DNA of 64,000 nucleotides from Zanthoxylum bungeanum (Eukaryota > Streptophyta > Magnoliopsida > Sapindales > Rutaceae), in contig SKCR01021130.1 of assembly GCA_019454045.1 (NCBI GenBank), positions 1 through 64,000 of the forward strand, written 5' to 3'. The position numbers and the translations under genes are program-made. Position 1 is the stretch's first letter. The number at the start of each line of letters is the position of its first letter. The notes beneath the pieces are model-generated. The model had not been told where the DNA came from. It made no database searches and worked only from the letters and a program-made list of their open reading frames with translations. Below are positions 24,497 through 37,993 of the stretch, one piece after another.

Positions 24497-27400
24497 ATGG
24501 GCGGGAATGTCTTTAATGGCTCGAATTTTCCAGATTGGGAGATGAACCTCAAGATAGTCCGGAGGGCCGAGAAGTTACTCTATGTCATAGAGAGACCTCT
24601 CGGGCCTGAGCCCGGACATGAGCGGGCAGTTGATCATGAGCTTTGGAAGACTCATCGAGACGACAACTTTACTGCTCAGTCTGTCATGCTTGCTGCAATG
24701 ATGCCTCAATTTCGTCGTCAGAACAAGGGATTGGATCCCTACCAAATGATGTTGAAATTGAAATACCTTCACAGATCTAACCTTAGATTTCAGAAGTACG
24801 AATTGTAAAAGAAGCTCTTTCGTTCGCGTATGTCAGAGGGTACATCTGTCGAACACTACGTGTCGTAGATGATTGCTGACATCGAACAGCTAGGTCAGCT
24901 GAGCATTACCTTTGAGGCCGAGACTTCTATAGATTTGATCTTACAGTCTCTGCCCGATTACTGGGGCGGGTTCATCATGAACTATAATATGATGAACCAA
25001 GAGAAGACTCTTGGAGAGTTAATGACAATGCTGAAAGAGGCAGAGCCAGAGCTTCAAAAGGGTAAGAAGCGTGAGACGCATCTTACTTCGACATCAAAGA
25101 AGGCCAAGGCTTGGCCGAAGGCTTCTGGGGGTGTGAAGAAGAAAAAGAAAAAGAGCAAGGGTAAATCATCACAGTATTCTAGGAAGACGAATGACATATC
25201 CCAGGATGTCTGCCTACATTGTGGCAAACGGGGTCACTGGAAACGTGACTGCCGTAAGTACCAGACGTACTTGAAGGAAACGAGGGCGGGCAAAAGGCTC
25301 CAGCTTCAGATATGTTTGTTATTGAAATAAATATGTCCACTACTGGTTTTATAAATTGGATTTTTGATTTTGGATGTGGTACTCACATATGTACCAATGT
25401 GCAAGATCTGCAGATTAGCAGGAGACTGGCTTCAGGAGAGATCAACCTCCGAGTCGGAAATGGGACAAGAGTCACCGTTTTGGCTGTTGGCACCTATATT
25501 TTGAATCTACACTCGGGGCATGTACTTAACTTAAGTGACTGTTATTTTGTACCTAGTTTGACTAGGAATATCATCTCTGTATCTTGTTTAATCCAATGCT
25601 GGTATACCTTTGTATTCCGGAACACTGGGTGTTTTGTATATAAAGATGATGTTTTGATATGTACATCAAATGTTAATAATGGTCTTTATATTTTGAATAT
25701 AAACGAATCTCAAACATATAACATGACAAACAAAAGGCTCAAAATGAGTAAAACAAATGAAATTTATCTGTGACATTGTCGTCTGGGACACATCAACAAG
25801 ACTCGTATATCCACACTTTCGAAGTATGGATACTTGGACGGATTTGATCCTAATTCATATGATGTCTGCGAATCTTGTTTACTAGGCAAAATACCTAAAA
25901 CACCTTTAGAGGTAAAGGTGTACGTGCCACCGAACTGTTAGCCCTAGTTCATAGTGACGTTTGCGGGCCCATGTCTAGCCAGGCTAGAGGTGGATATGAA
26001 TACTTCGTAACATTTATGGATGATGCATCGCGTTATGGTTATGTGTATCTCATGAAACACAAGTCGGAAACTTTTGAGAAATTCAAAGAGTTTTGACACG
26101 AAGTAGAAAAATAGACGGGTAAAAGTATTAAAACATTACAGCCAGACCGTGGTGGATAATACTTAAGCAATGAGTTTCAAAATTACTTGAAAGAGTATGG
26201 TATTCTTTCACAGTGGACTCCTTCCGGAACACGTCAATTGAACGGTGTGTCCGAACAGAGAAACCAAAATTTATTGGACATGGTAAGGTCAATGATGAGT
26301 CGCACAGAGCTACCAATTTCATTATGGGGATATGCATTAAACAATGCAATACTTATTTTGAATAAGACTCCATATGAAATATGGACATGAAAGAAACCGG
26401 GTTTCTCATTCTTGAAGATTTGGGGATGTTGGGCATACGTTAAACGTTTGGATAGTACCAAACTAGAACCCAAATTGGATAAGTGCCTATTTGTAGGTTA
26501 TCCTATGGAAACCAAATGATATTACTTCTACAACCCACAAGAGAACAAAACATTTGTTGCTCTCCATGCGGTTTTCCTAGAAAATGAATTCATGAATGCA
26601 GTGGTAAGTGGGAGGAAAGTAGAAATCGATGAAAATCAAAGTGATACTGTTCCTGACACCGACCCCCTCACGGAACACGAAGAGTCCATCAGGGATGAGA
26701 CCATTCCACAATCTTCTAATATACAAGAACCGCGTAGGTTGGATAGAGTCAGAAAATAACCTGAGAGGTATGGGTTTCTGATCTCACCTCATGTAGATAT
26801 TAATCTTATTGAGGAAGATGAACCGGCTACGTATGAGGAAGCGATACAAGGTATCGACTCCGCTTTATGGCATAATGCCATGAAGTCCGAAATGGATTCC
26901 ATATATGCCAACCAAGTTTGGACACTGGTTGATGTACTAGAAGGCATTAAGCCTATTGGTTGTAAATGGGTCTTCAAGAAGAAGACATACATGAATGAAA
27001 ACATACAAACGTACAAATGTAGGCTTGTAGCGAAAGGGTATCGTCAACGACATGGTGTCGATTACGAAGAAACTTTTTCACCCGTTGCCATGATTAAATC
27101 CATTCGGATAATGCTTGCTATAGCTGCATATTTCGATTATGAAATATGGCAGATGGACGTCAAAACTGCTTTCCTTAACGGAAACCTTTTGGAGGATGTT
27201 TATATGCAACAACCTGACGGTTTTGTCGTACCAAGATATGCAAACAAGGTTTGCAAGTTAAACCGATTCATTTATGGATTATTTATGGATTAAAGCAAGC
27301 ATCGCGTTCTTGGAACCAATGTTTTGATGAGATCATAAAAGAATATGGTTTCATTCAAAACGAAGATGATTCTTATGTATATAAGAAGGTTAGTGGGAGC

Positions 27401-28165
27401 GTACTGACATTCATTATCCTATACGTTGATGATGTATTGCTTTTAGGCAATGACATTCCCTTGCTACAATCGGTGAAAGCTTGGCTTTCATTAAAATTCT
27501 CCATGAAAGACCTGAGAGAAACAACTTTTATTCTAGGAATAAGGATCTACCGGGATAGATCTTGAAAGCTGCTCGCACTCTCCCAGAGCTCGTACATTGA
27601 CAAAGTGTTGAAGATATTCAACATGGATCAGTCCAAGATGTGGCTGCTTCCGGTGTCACATGGCGTCTCTCTATCTAAGGACATGTGTCCTAAAACTAAA
27701 GATGAGAGACATGCAATGAGTCGGATCCCGTATGCTTCCGCAGTCGAATCGATCATGTATGCCATGATATGTACGCGACCTGATGTCTCATATGGTCACT
27801 GGATTGCTGTAAAGAACATCTTTAAGTATCTTAGACGAACTAAAGATGCTTTCTTAGTCTATGGAGAATGAGAACTTGAGGCGACTGGGTACGCCGATGC
27901 AAGTTTCCAAACCGATAAAGACGACTGTAAGTCACAATCTGGGTACATATTTTGTTTGAACAACAGAGCAGTGAGCTGGAAATCATCCAAGCAAGAGACT
28001 GTTGCCGATTCAACAATACAAGGATCCATTAGTATGGACTTCAAAGAGGTGAGCATATATAGGAGTTATGTAAGAGGGAAAATCAGCTTGTTCACAACAA
28101 AGCTGCTTTTAAACTGCAGGAGACTCTTCGAAAGAGATCCCATTATTATGGTCACCAGACTATAA
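24497..28165 (+). pseudogene. Decayed Ty1/copia gag-pol
   Basis: The gene order gag, protease, integrase, reverse transcriptase, RNase H is readable across three frames. Gag runs 24,497-25,320 and ends with a CCHC knuckle (CLHCGKRGHWKRDC, about 25,210). The protease region follows (FDFGCGTH, with the catalytic DSG changed to DFG). Integrase is at about 25,770-26,400 (HCRLGHIN, CESCLLGK). Reverse transcriptase is at 26,820-27,560 (QMDVKTAFLNGNL, YVDDVLLLGND). RNase H runs to about 28,060 (GYADASF, SWKSSKQETVADST). In-frame stops occur at least at 24,806 and 24,866, and more in integrase, so it cannot encode a polyprotein. Its 5' and 3' LTRs are not clearly delimited. No matching active copy is in the window. 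Confidence 0.88.
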
Positions 28166-30467
28166 GCGGCCGTATTGAATTAGGTCATCATCCTCAAGAC
28201 AGTCTTTTGGATGGATGTCTCATCCTTCATCTTTGTGGTCATCACTGAGACTGAGGCCTCATGATAATACCGCTCTGAAGGATACCCAAACATGTCCTAC
28301 AATGACTACATCATCATGGATGTTGTAGCCATTGGCTCATGCTTTGCAGCAAGAACACCAGACATCCCTACTAACAATTAGTAGTGGGTCTTCTCATTAG
28401 CCATCCTCACCTTTGGTGAGTATCATATATAGCTAGGCTCTAGAGGACACTCCTCTTTCAGGACAAATATAGGTCTTCAAAAGACCATGACACCTTTCAT
28501 GTTACATTTCTTTTAACGTAACTTTCTCTCATATATTTGACATTTAGCAATTATGGAAATATTAGAAAAATGGCTGATAAATTTTAAGATAAACATGCAT
28601 TCAAAATTTCATTCATTGCATATTAAAATCATCAAAAGTATTTTAGGCATAAAATTAAACATGATGCATGAACCATGAATAACGAATTAGAAACCTAAGA
28701 GAATTGCTATGCCACATAAATCTATCATCCCATAAGTAAGTGCCGCCGTAGGGTAGGTCAAGTACTTGCATGACAGATCGAGACAATCTCAATTGATTAA
28801 TATATACGAGAATAACTCTTATTCATATATTAATCAACTACTGTTTGATTCGATTAAGGAATTTTGATTAACAGTTAATCATTCCTTTGTGAGTGTGACC
28901 CGTCGTTTTGAGACCCTTGGACTTAACTAGTGAAGTGCCGCCGTATGGTAGGTCAGTTCACCAGATACATCTAGAATCTCTATCCTCTCGAAATCCAAAC
29001 ATGATATTGACCCAAAATGGACACCATCCGTAGGGGACGAAAGCAAAATCGTCTCAAGACACCTTTTAAATCTCACGTTTTCGGACTAACAATGGAGATC
29101 GCAGGATATATTGTCATATATCCCTCTCCCACTCACTATTTTAGTGTTTATAGTTTCTATTGCACTAGTATTTAATTCATTTAGATTATGCACGGCTAAA
29201 AACATAACCTAATTAATACTAATTGATTATTAGTGATATCTCCAAATTTTAACACTTAAATTTTTTCACTAATGCTTATTAGTCCAAACTAATACCATAA
29301 TTAAACAATTTAATTAAGTGTTCATTTTTAGTGAGCTATTTCAATTTTAACTCTTAAAATTTTAGTTCACTATTTTAAGTTTAAAATAAAATTTGGATTT
29401 AGGCAATTATTTAATTAAACTATTTAATTAGGTGTAGGTGGCTTATGTTATTTTTAATTGGTACATGGAGTTGTATCCCGAGTGCAGACCATATTACCAT
29501 CCATTCAGAATCGGCTATGGAATTTATGTCCGGGTTTCCATCCTATATACCAAATTAAATAACTAGTCTCCTACTAATTGTCTTTTCCCGAATTATCAAA
29601 TTTTAAACTTGTTCAAATTAAACTATTTAATTTATTTACATGTATTAATCTAAATTTTTAACTATTTTAAATTTTGCATAACTTTTATGCTTAGATTAAA
29701 CCTACATGCATTTAATGTCATGGCATGTTATAATATATGAGTGGGCATCCTATGTTATATGACATATTATTCAAACAATTTGAATTGTAAACATACATAC
29801 AACAAAAACTAATGCATTGACCGGGCTTTTTGGTTTTCTATATTAATCTAATTAATATACAAAATACCCAAGGCATTCCTTGGTCTTCAACTCTTGACTC
29901 CATGGATTGTCCTGTGGAAAGTTTGCTCCTCGAGTAGTAACATTCGCAATATATGGATATAATGCTTCAAGTAGTCGTGTGCTCACTACGAACCACATTA
30001 GCACTTTGGCTCGTAAGACATGCTTTCGTGTGGTAATCACCTCCACACGTCGCCGTCAAACTCACCATGCCTATGCTTACCATAGCTTCCCATGACCACA
30101 ATCCACATTTACCAAACATTGCTCAATTACCACTTTATTGTTCTCCTTGGCAATGCGCTCCAAAAGTTACATAGTAAAATTAAATACAACATTTGTAATT
30201 AATTCCTAAAATGGCCTTATGGCCTTACATTTCCAACAACACTATTAAAACCAAAAAGCCGGAACAATTTACGACCAATGCATTTAAAATAAATAAATAT
30301 CATCACATGACTTATTTTATCTCATAAAATATATTTATTTAATTTTATGCCCACTCTTATGACATATAATATTTTTATTTCTCATGTATCTCATATATAA
30401 AAATAAACACATTAATTATCGTATAATTAAAATTAAAAAGAGAAGAGTTAGAATATTTTTCAACCTC
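28166..30467 (-). other. Non-coding interior/leader of a minus-strand LTR element
   Basis: AT-rich and without recognisable proteins. Lies directly downstream, in minus orientation, of the primer site at 30,468-30,480. Two copies of agtgccgccgta(t/g)gg...taggtca occur at 28,737 and 28,934. Long copia leaders without ORFs are common, but gag is never reached before the join with the copia at about 28,166, so the element is truncated. Confidence 0.5.
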
Positions 30468-30480
30468 GCTCTTGATGCCA
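30468..30480 (-). other. Primer binding site (tRNA-Met type)
   Basis: On the minus strand tggcatcaagagc, two nucleotides after an LTR ending ccctaca. It differs from the standard tggtatcagagc by one substitution and one inserted A. Confidence 0.7.
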
Positions 30481-31029
30481 ATTGTAGGGAACGCTTTCCC
30501 CCGCGTAGCGGAAGCGGCTTAGGTAATCCGAGATCGACCTCAAAATTTTTCTTTTCTCCTCATCTTAATCCAGAATTTTTCTACCAAAAAATCTAGATCC
30601 GAACAACCCCATATTTCATTCACTGCCGATGCTCATCACACATGATCCATGACGCACAGTGACCATTGGTCTCCCATGCAATATCAAAACACCATGCGCA
30701 ATCTGTGCATTTCTTTGATCTATATGCGCAAACTTGTATCATGTGCACACCACTTTTGATCATATTCACCTTGCTTTTGATCATGTGGCTTGCGCCAATT
30801 GATCATGTTATTGTAGATCACTCGCATCAGCTACAGCTACATGCACATACTGTGATCATACGCCCTGATAACACCTCATCATGTCATGAGCGTTATAACT
30901 TTGATCATGCGCCACTTGCAATATATGTTACATGCGCATCTGCCAGCCACGTCCAGATCAAACAGTCACGCCATAGCCAATCATCAAACTTTAATGCATG
31001 TTTATCCTTTGGGCACGTCTACCGTACCC

Positions 31030-31095
31030 AGGGGTATGACATACCCCTAGGTTGCTGACCGTTGGATCATTTTACATTGATCCAACGGTCAGCAA
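31030..31095. repeat. Left-terminal palindromes of the MULE
   Basis: Hairpin A: aggggtat / atacccct around gac (31,030-31,048). Hairpin B: perfect 18-bp arms ttgctgaccgttggatca (31,052-31,069) and its complement (31,078-31,095) around an 8-nt loop. Confidence 0.9.
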
Positions 31096-31150
31096 AAGTC
31101 TTCATCCTAAAAAAAAAAAGTAAAAAAACAAAGGAAAAACCGGATAAACC

Positions 31151-31447
31151 GGTTTCAATTACAGCTTCATCTCTTTCATCTCTTTCAACTCTTCATCTTT
31201 CTCATCTCTCTCAAAACACCTCTGTCTTTCATCTCTCTCTCACACCTCACGATTTCTCTCCATCTCACAGAACTCTCATAGCAAACCAAAAATCATCTGG
31301 TTTCAATTACAGCTTCATCTCTTTCAACTCTTCATCTTTCTCATCTCTCTCAAAACTCTTCACCTCTGTCTTTCATCTCTCTCACACACCTCACGATCTT
31401 CCTCTCTATCTCACAGAACTCTCACAGCAAACCAAAAATCGCCTTAA
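31151..31447. repeat. 148-bp tandem duplication in pyrimidine-rich leader
   Basis: ggtttcaattacagcttcat begins at 31,151 and again at 31,299; both copies continue through tctctcaaaac and cacagaactctca. Very CT-rich, likely the transcribed leader of the element's gene. Confidence 0.8.
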
Positions 31448-31499
31448 ATTTGTGCCAGTTCACTGTTTCAGACGCGTTTTACCGATTGGCTTCTCCGGT

Positions 31500-32946
31500 G
31501 TGCCCTAAATTCTCTTTCAAAACTCTTGAGTCTCATCACTCGTACTATCACTTTCACGATCTCTTAAATTTGTGCCCTAAAAGCGCCTTACACTAACGCC
31601 GACGCCGTTTCACAGGTGCTGCTTCTCCGTTGCTGTTCAACGCTGTCGCACATTGCTGGATTTTGTGTGATTGGTAAATCTTGTTTCGAATATTGCATGC
31701 AAGTTGCGTTTTTTGCATTATTTTTACCTACTCTCAATTGTAAGTGTTGATAGGAAAATAGAATTTCAAGTATGCATAGGTCCACTGTTAACGCAAAAAT
31801 GGGAACAATCAAATAGTAGGCTCAATAAAGTGGTGATTTGGATATTTTGACTTGATCTGGACTAAAAAAAAAGTAATGAAACGAAAAGGAAAAAAGTATT
31901 AATTATTGTCTAAACTAAACCTTGGCCGACAAACTGAGTGTTATGCAGAAGCACAGTAGGTCGTAGTTACTTCTAGTTTGTGGAGTGCTCTATTTTTGGA
32001 GTATTAGCAACTTAATTGGTTTGTTATAGTTAAGAAAGTTACTATATAATCTTTATTTATTTGAAAGTCTGTTTATACATTGCCATTTTGGACCTATAAT
32101 GCCATAGACACATATTTACAAAAATGGTCTGAGAAATATTGAGGCTTTGTTTACTTTGTGAGTCTTTCATGATTTAATTTGGTTAAAGTCAGTGTTGTAG
32201 ACTGTGATGTGCATGAACATGTCTGATGTGCAATGGTAGATTGTTGTAGGTGAGCTGCCATATTCTTAGTTCACTTTTGATTTGAACCTATTGTCTTTGT
32301 GGTCATGTGATTTGAAGTAGAGTGTTGTTTTTTATTTTAGTTCTAAGAAGTGATTATTTGAACATTTTTGCTTCATGATAAAGAACTGAACACTAGTCAT
32401 ATCAGCACAATTGTAGTTTTTATGAAATATTGTACTGTCCATATCATTGGAGCATCAGGCTTTTAGTGCTCGCAATCTTGAATGCTTTTTTTGTTCTATG
32501 GTATGCATTGCCCCACATGGGAAATTTTTTTCAATGAACTGCAAATGAAGAGAAAATAAACCATATGCGGTAAAGAAGCAGCTGTGGACTTTCATATTGG
32601 AGGTTTCATTGCTAAGTGGTCGTCGATTGCGTAAATATCAATAAGTTTGGGAACATGCATTGGATTTGTTAAATATATTTATATGTGTGTGTGTATGAAT
32701 GTGGTGATCATGTTATGCATGAATAATCTTGGCTTAATTAAATTTTGGCTTTAGTGTAATCTGTAAGTTTTGTTAATTTAATTTAAATCACTTATATTCT
32801 AACCTAACCTAACCTTTGATCTTCATGATTCCAATAGAAGATATAAAAGATATTCTATTTAAAATAAATTAACCTTTGATCTCCGTGGTTGTCCAACTTT
32901 ATATTAATTTACTTATCATTGTTGATGTATTCGTAGTCCATCATCT
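31500..32946 (+). other. MULE leader or intron DNA upstream of the Ulp1-type gene
   Basis: No conserved protein is readable. It probably contains a leader exon near 31,560-31,680 and a long leader intron before the ATG at 32,947, but no splice pair could be proven. Confidence 0.35.
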
Positions 32947-35460
32947 ATGTCATTGGTTGTAAACATCATGCCTAAACAAAAGAGGATTGAAACAAATGAA
33001 CAACCTCATGGACCGGGCAAGCACGCATGGTGCTACTATTAGTAAGTTACTATTTAACCAAATAGTGTCAATAGTTAAATAAGTTTATTTGATGATGTAC
33101 ATACAAAATTAATTTGACTTGTCTCGACAGCAAGTCTGAAGCAAAGCGACTAAAAGAAGAAGGTCTTAAAGTGACCAAAGAGGTATGCAATTAACTATTT
33201 AACTTTTCTTTGTTATTTAACTTTATATTTTGATTTATTAACCTTATATATATTTTTTGATTTGACTATATTATTTGGTTATAGATAAAAGGTCACATAG
33301 GAACGAATTGGAAGAAAATGACCTTGGAACAGAAAGTTGATTTTGTGAACAAGTATAATAAGGAATCTGTCAACCACGAAAAGTGGCCTCGTGGATTATT
33401 ACGCGATCCAGTGGATAAGGTAGAAGAGAAAGACCCTAACTACAAAGGAATTTCAAGATGCAGTATCACTCGCTTCTCGAAAATGGTATCCACATTTAGT
33501 GTTGAACAAGAAGAAGCTGTAAGACAGCTTGGATTTGGAAGCCTCTTGGGTCTCAGATGTGGGAGAGTGAGACAAGAGTTATGTAGATGGTTGGTTAAAC
33601 AATGTGACGCGGAGAGAGGGATAATTACACTTAATGGAACTGAATACAGTATGAGTGTTGATACTTTTACTGTAATTATGGGTATTGAGGATGGGGGTTC
33701 GAACTTTGAGACTTACGGGGACGACAAGGACATAGCTGAGTTAAGAGCCCGGTATTGTACTAGTAAGAAAGGGATCCCAATAGCAATTGTGATTGAGAGA
33801 CTAAGCAGTATTACCACTGCAGATGATGATTTCTCTATTCTTTTTTGTTTGTTTGCTATCAGTACTATCATATGTCCTACTTCTGCCGCGTACATCAACC
33901 CATATTACCTGCATGCATTGAAAGATGTCAACTCCATTATAATTAAAATTGGGCAACCTGGTGTTTACAGTTTTTATTGAATGGAGTGAAGAAGGTCAAT
34001 GAAAACAAAACTTCTTCAATTAGAGGATGTGTTATATTTTTAATGGTATGAAATGAATAACATTTGATCTCTTTAATTTCGTCATGTTTGTGCTACCACC
34101 ATGTAGTCCATGTTTATGATTATGACATTTATTTGTTTCGGCAGATTTTCTATATGTCGTCTTCTACTTACCAGCTGTCTTCACCGAGGAATGGTTGGCC
34201 TATCATGCAGTGGACTGCCGTGAAAATAAAAAAATTTGTTCAATGGGAGAAAATTTTTGTTGGTTTCGGGAGCAATGCGGTATTAATTAAGTTAATAATT
34301 TCCTTTTATGGTATGCTTCAAGTTATCATTAACAAATTACTTATTATTTTTAAATTATAAATAGGTTCCCATGAGGAAGGAGAGTGGCCAGCAAGACAGT
34401 TTTGTACGTGCGAAAGATTTCGATCCAGTTATGACAAGCCTACAAAGAATTCGAGAAACTATAGGAGAACATGCCAAACAAACCTCTCAAGGCATGAAAT
34501 TGATGGAAAATAAAGTGGACCAATTGACAAAAAAGATTGATAAATTAGAAGAGTATTTGTTAGAGCTAAATTCCCATGTTTATGGAGAACATGCGCGTCC
34601 GAATGATGAACCAACGTCGGTCCCTATCTTTGAAGCTGCACAACCAGTAGATGCTAAGGAAGTAAATGCCCATGATAAAAAAACAACTACCATTAGTTGT
34701 CCTCTCTTGATGACTCCTTCAAGTTAAGTAGAAGCTTGCAGCAACATTTAATGAATCAATGACAACCCTCAACCATGCTCCACTCTTCTAAAGGATGAGG
34801 TATGAATACAAGCAATTATATGTTTTATTTTACTTTCATTGTTATTATTTGAATATAATTTATGACTTATTTTCTGCCACCTATTCCTCGATGGATATAG
34901 TTGGACAGAAGGCAGAGGCTCAAGACTCAGACATGTCTTTAATTCTGAATCGGCCACTGAGAAACAGAAAGCCAGACCCTTATCAATTGTCGCCATATGA
35001 TCTTGTTTCAACAGGTGCAATGTCCAAATTTAAAGCTGGTCCTTTTTTGGTGAACAAGGCAGTCAATACTGATCATTTGAAGATAATTCAATATTATTTT
35101 AATCAATTCGCTGAGAAAAGGTACCAAATCATTTACCACCATAGACTGACTTATCTTCAATATATGTATATTCGAATGAAATTTTTTTTAATTCCTGTTC
35201 GGGTTGCTTGCAGTGATATTATTGTCCGAACAAGTCATGAGCATATCACACGGGGTAGCTTGTTGTCACTTTTGCCTGGTGAACCAGTTCAAGGCGAGGT
35301 TGTATCTATTGATTTTTACTGATTTTTTCGTATAAGTAGGTAATAATAACTAACCTATTCCTCAGGTCATTTGCATGAAAGATGAGTACCTCACCATACA
35401 AGAGTCTTTGAAAAGAACTACTGAACCAATCAATTGGTTTTTACCGACAACCTTTGCTGT
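32947..35460 (+). pseudogene. MULE-borne Ulp1-type accessory gene, frameshifted and C-terminally truncated
   Basis: Exons by eye: 32,947-33,041, 33,131-33,182, 33,285-34,045, 34,145-34,279, 34,365 to about 34,727, a piece ending 35,120, 35,214-35,298, and 35,366 to about 35,460. The protein starts MSLVVNIMPKQKRIETNEQP. A domain found in plant Ulp1-transposon proteins follows (FSKMVSTFSVEQEEAVRQLG, FGSLLGLRCGRVRQELCRWL, MSVDTFTVIMGIEDGG). Next come a Lys/Glu-rich, coiled-coil-like part (MENKVDQLTKKIDKLEEYLL) and the beginning of a C48 cysteine-protease fold (ITRGSLLSLLPGEPVQGE, then WFLPTTFA). The frame shifts near 33,955 (WCLQFLLNGVKKV continues in another frame). The protein stops before the catalytic His-Asp-Cys would be reached, so no protease activity is expected. 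Role of the intact family in transposition is unknown. Confidence 0.7.
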
Positions 35461-35800
35461 TAGTATTTTCGTATAAGTAGGTAATATATTGTTTGAAACA
35501 CACATTCGCTTTAAAGAAAATTGAATCGAATAAATAAACGAAATGCTTACCAAAAATTGCCACCCCTAGTCGTAATGAATAAAAATAGTAAGTGAAAACA
35601 ATAAGTATAAAACTCGTATACATGCTAAATTAACATATGTAATTAACGAGGGATAATAAAAATATATATCAATATTAATTATCTGGTCATTATTTGTGAT
35701 GTAAGGTCATTTTGTATTAACTTATAATCATTAAACACGAAATCGAGATCGAATCGAAGTAATAAACATGATATTGAATAATTTGTAATTGTTAGATATA
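35461..35800. other. MULE interior, AT-rich spacer
   Basis: Between the truncated Ulp1-type gene and the 171-bp array. No continuation of the protease domain was seen in any frame; the gene appears cut here. Confidence 0.5.
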
Positions 35801-35804
35801 ACTA

Positions 35805-37730
35805 ATAGATGCAACTTCATACCATCAAAATGCAATTTCACCATTAAGATGCAACTTTCAACCTTAAAAGATGTAACAAATATTTTAAACTTGAAAAACA
35901 AAAAATTAAATAATTTTTAAGAAAAAACCACTCAACATTTGTGCTAGGGCGCATAAATATGACCATTGAATATGCAACTTCAACCAATAAACTTGCAACT
36001 TTCATCAATAAATATGCAATATTTCGAAGATGAAACATTTAGCAATAAACATACAAAATGAAACCATTAGACTTGTAACTTTAGCAATAACATGCAATTG
36101 CATCTACCTCGAAAATCGCACCTGCAACTATGACCGTTGAATATGCAACTTCTACCATTATACTTGCAACTTTCATCAATAAATATGCAATATTTCGAAG
36201 ATGAAACCTTTAGCAATAAACATGCAAAATGAAACCATTGGACTTGAAAATTTAGCAATAACATGCAATTGCATCTACCTCGAAAATCGCACCTGCAACT
36301 ATGACCGTTGAATATGAAACTTCTACCATCAAACATGCAACTTTCACCAATAAATATGCAATATTTCGAAGATGAAACCTTTAGCAATAAACATGCAAAA
36401 TGAAACCATTGGACTTGAAATTTTAGCAATAACATGCAATTGCAGCTGCCTCGAAAATCGCACCTGCAACTATGACCGTTGAATATGCAACTTCTACCAT
36501 CAAACATGCAACTTTCACCAATAAATATGCAATATTTCGAAGATAAAACCTTTAGCAATAAACATGCAAAATGAAACCATTGGACTTGAAATTTAGCAAT
36601 AACATGCAATTGCAGCTGCCTCGAAAATCGCACTTGCAACTATGACCGTTGAATATGCAACTTCTACCATCAAACACGCAACTTTCACCAATAAATATGC
36701 AATATTTCGAAGATGAAATTTTTAAAAATAAACATGAAAAACGAAACCATTGGACTTGAAATTTTAGCAATAACATGCAATTGCATCTGCCTCGAAAATC
36801 ACACCTGCAACTATGACCGTTGAATATGCAACTTCCACCATTAAACTTGCAACGTTCACCAATAAATATGCAATATTTCAAAGATGAAACCTTTAGCAAT
36901 AAACATGCAAAATGAAACCATTGGACTTGAAATTTTAGCAATAACATGCAATTGCATCTGCCTCGAAAATCACACCTACAACTATGACCGTTGAATATGC
37001 AACTTCTACCAGGAAACATGCAACTTTGACCAATAAATATGCAATATTTCGAAGATGAAACCTTTAACAATAAACATGCAAATTGAAACCATTGGACTTG
37101 AAATTTTAGCAATAACATGCAATTGCATCTGCCTCGAAAATCGCACCTGCAACTATGACCGTTAAATATGCAACCTCTACCATCAAACATGCAACTTTCA
37201 CCAATAAATATGCAATATTTCGAAGATGAAATTTTTAGCAATAAACATGTAAAATGAAACCATTGGACTTGAAATTTTAGCAATAACATGCAATTGCATC
37301 TGCCTCGAAAATCGCACTTGTAACTATGACCATTGAATATGAAACTTATACAATTAAACTTGCAACTTTCATCAATAAATATGCAATATTTCGAAGATGA
37401 AACTTTTAGCATTAAACATGCAAATTGAAACCATTGGACTTGAAATTTTAGCAATAACATGCAATTGCATCTGCCTCGAAAATCGCACCTGCAACTATGA
37501 CCGTTAAATATGCAACCTCTACCATCAAACATACAACTTTCACCAATAAATATGCAATATTTCGAAGATGAAATTTTTAGCAATAAACATGCAAAATGAA
37601 CCATTGGACTTGAAATTTTAGCAATAACATGCAATTACATCTGCCTCGAAAATCACACCTGTAACTATGACCATTGAATATGCAACTTCTACCATTAAAC
37701 TTGCAACTTTCACCAATCAATATGCAATAT
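35805..37730. repeat. 171-bp tandem satellite array in the MULE
   Basis: The landmark ctcgaaaatc recurs at about 36,109, 36,280, 36,451, 36,621, 36,792, 36,962, 37,133, 37,304, 37,475 and 37,645: ten units with period 170-171, plus degenerate copies at the left edge. Each unit contains several atgcaa/tgcaac words. Because 171 is divisible by 3, long repetitive Cys-rich frames are open on the minus strand (36,067-36,639 and 36,552-37,634); these are judged products of the repeat, not a gene. Confidence 0.95.
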
Positions 37731-37913
37731 ATTTTTATATTATTTTATTTTTTTTCAGTATTTTAAAAAATTAATTTTTTTATATTATTTTATTTTTATC
37801 AGTATTTTATAAAAATAAATTTTTAAAAACTTACACTAATTTTTTTTATAATTTTATTTTTATTAATATTTTATAATTTATTTAATAAAAAATAATTTTT
37901 AATTTTTTTTTTT

Positions 37914-37993
37914 GAGTAACTGGTTGCAACCAGTTACTCTAATTTTTTTTTTTTTTTAAATCTAACAACCCTTGGGTATCAGATACCCAAGGG
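37914..37993. repeat. Right-terminal palindromes of the MULE
   Basis: A perfect 26-bp palindrome at 37,914-37,939 (half-site gagtaactggttg) and a 25-bp palindrome at 37,969-37,993 (arms cccttgggtatc around one A). The second mirrors the position and words of left hairpin A. Confidence 0.9.

Noticed and set aside
31062..31508. 149-codon Ser/Thr/Leu-rich frame at the MULE left end
   Set aside because: CT-rich leader DNA with a 148-bp duplication; composition explains the frame, and it overlaps the terminal palindrome.
36067..37634. Long Cys-rich open frames on the minus strand (190 and 360 codons)
   Set aside because: They follow the 171-bp repeat exactly (57 codons per unit); an open frame is expected whenever the unit length is divisible by 3 and has no stop in that frame. 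No known domain.
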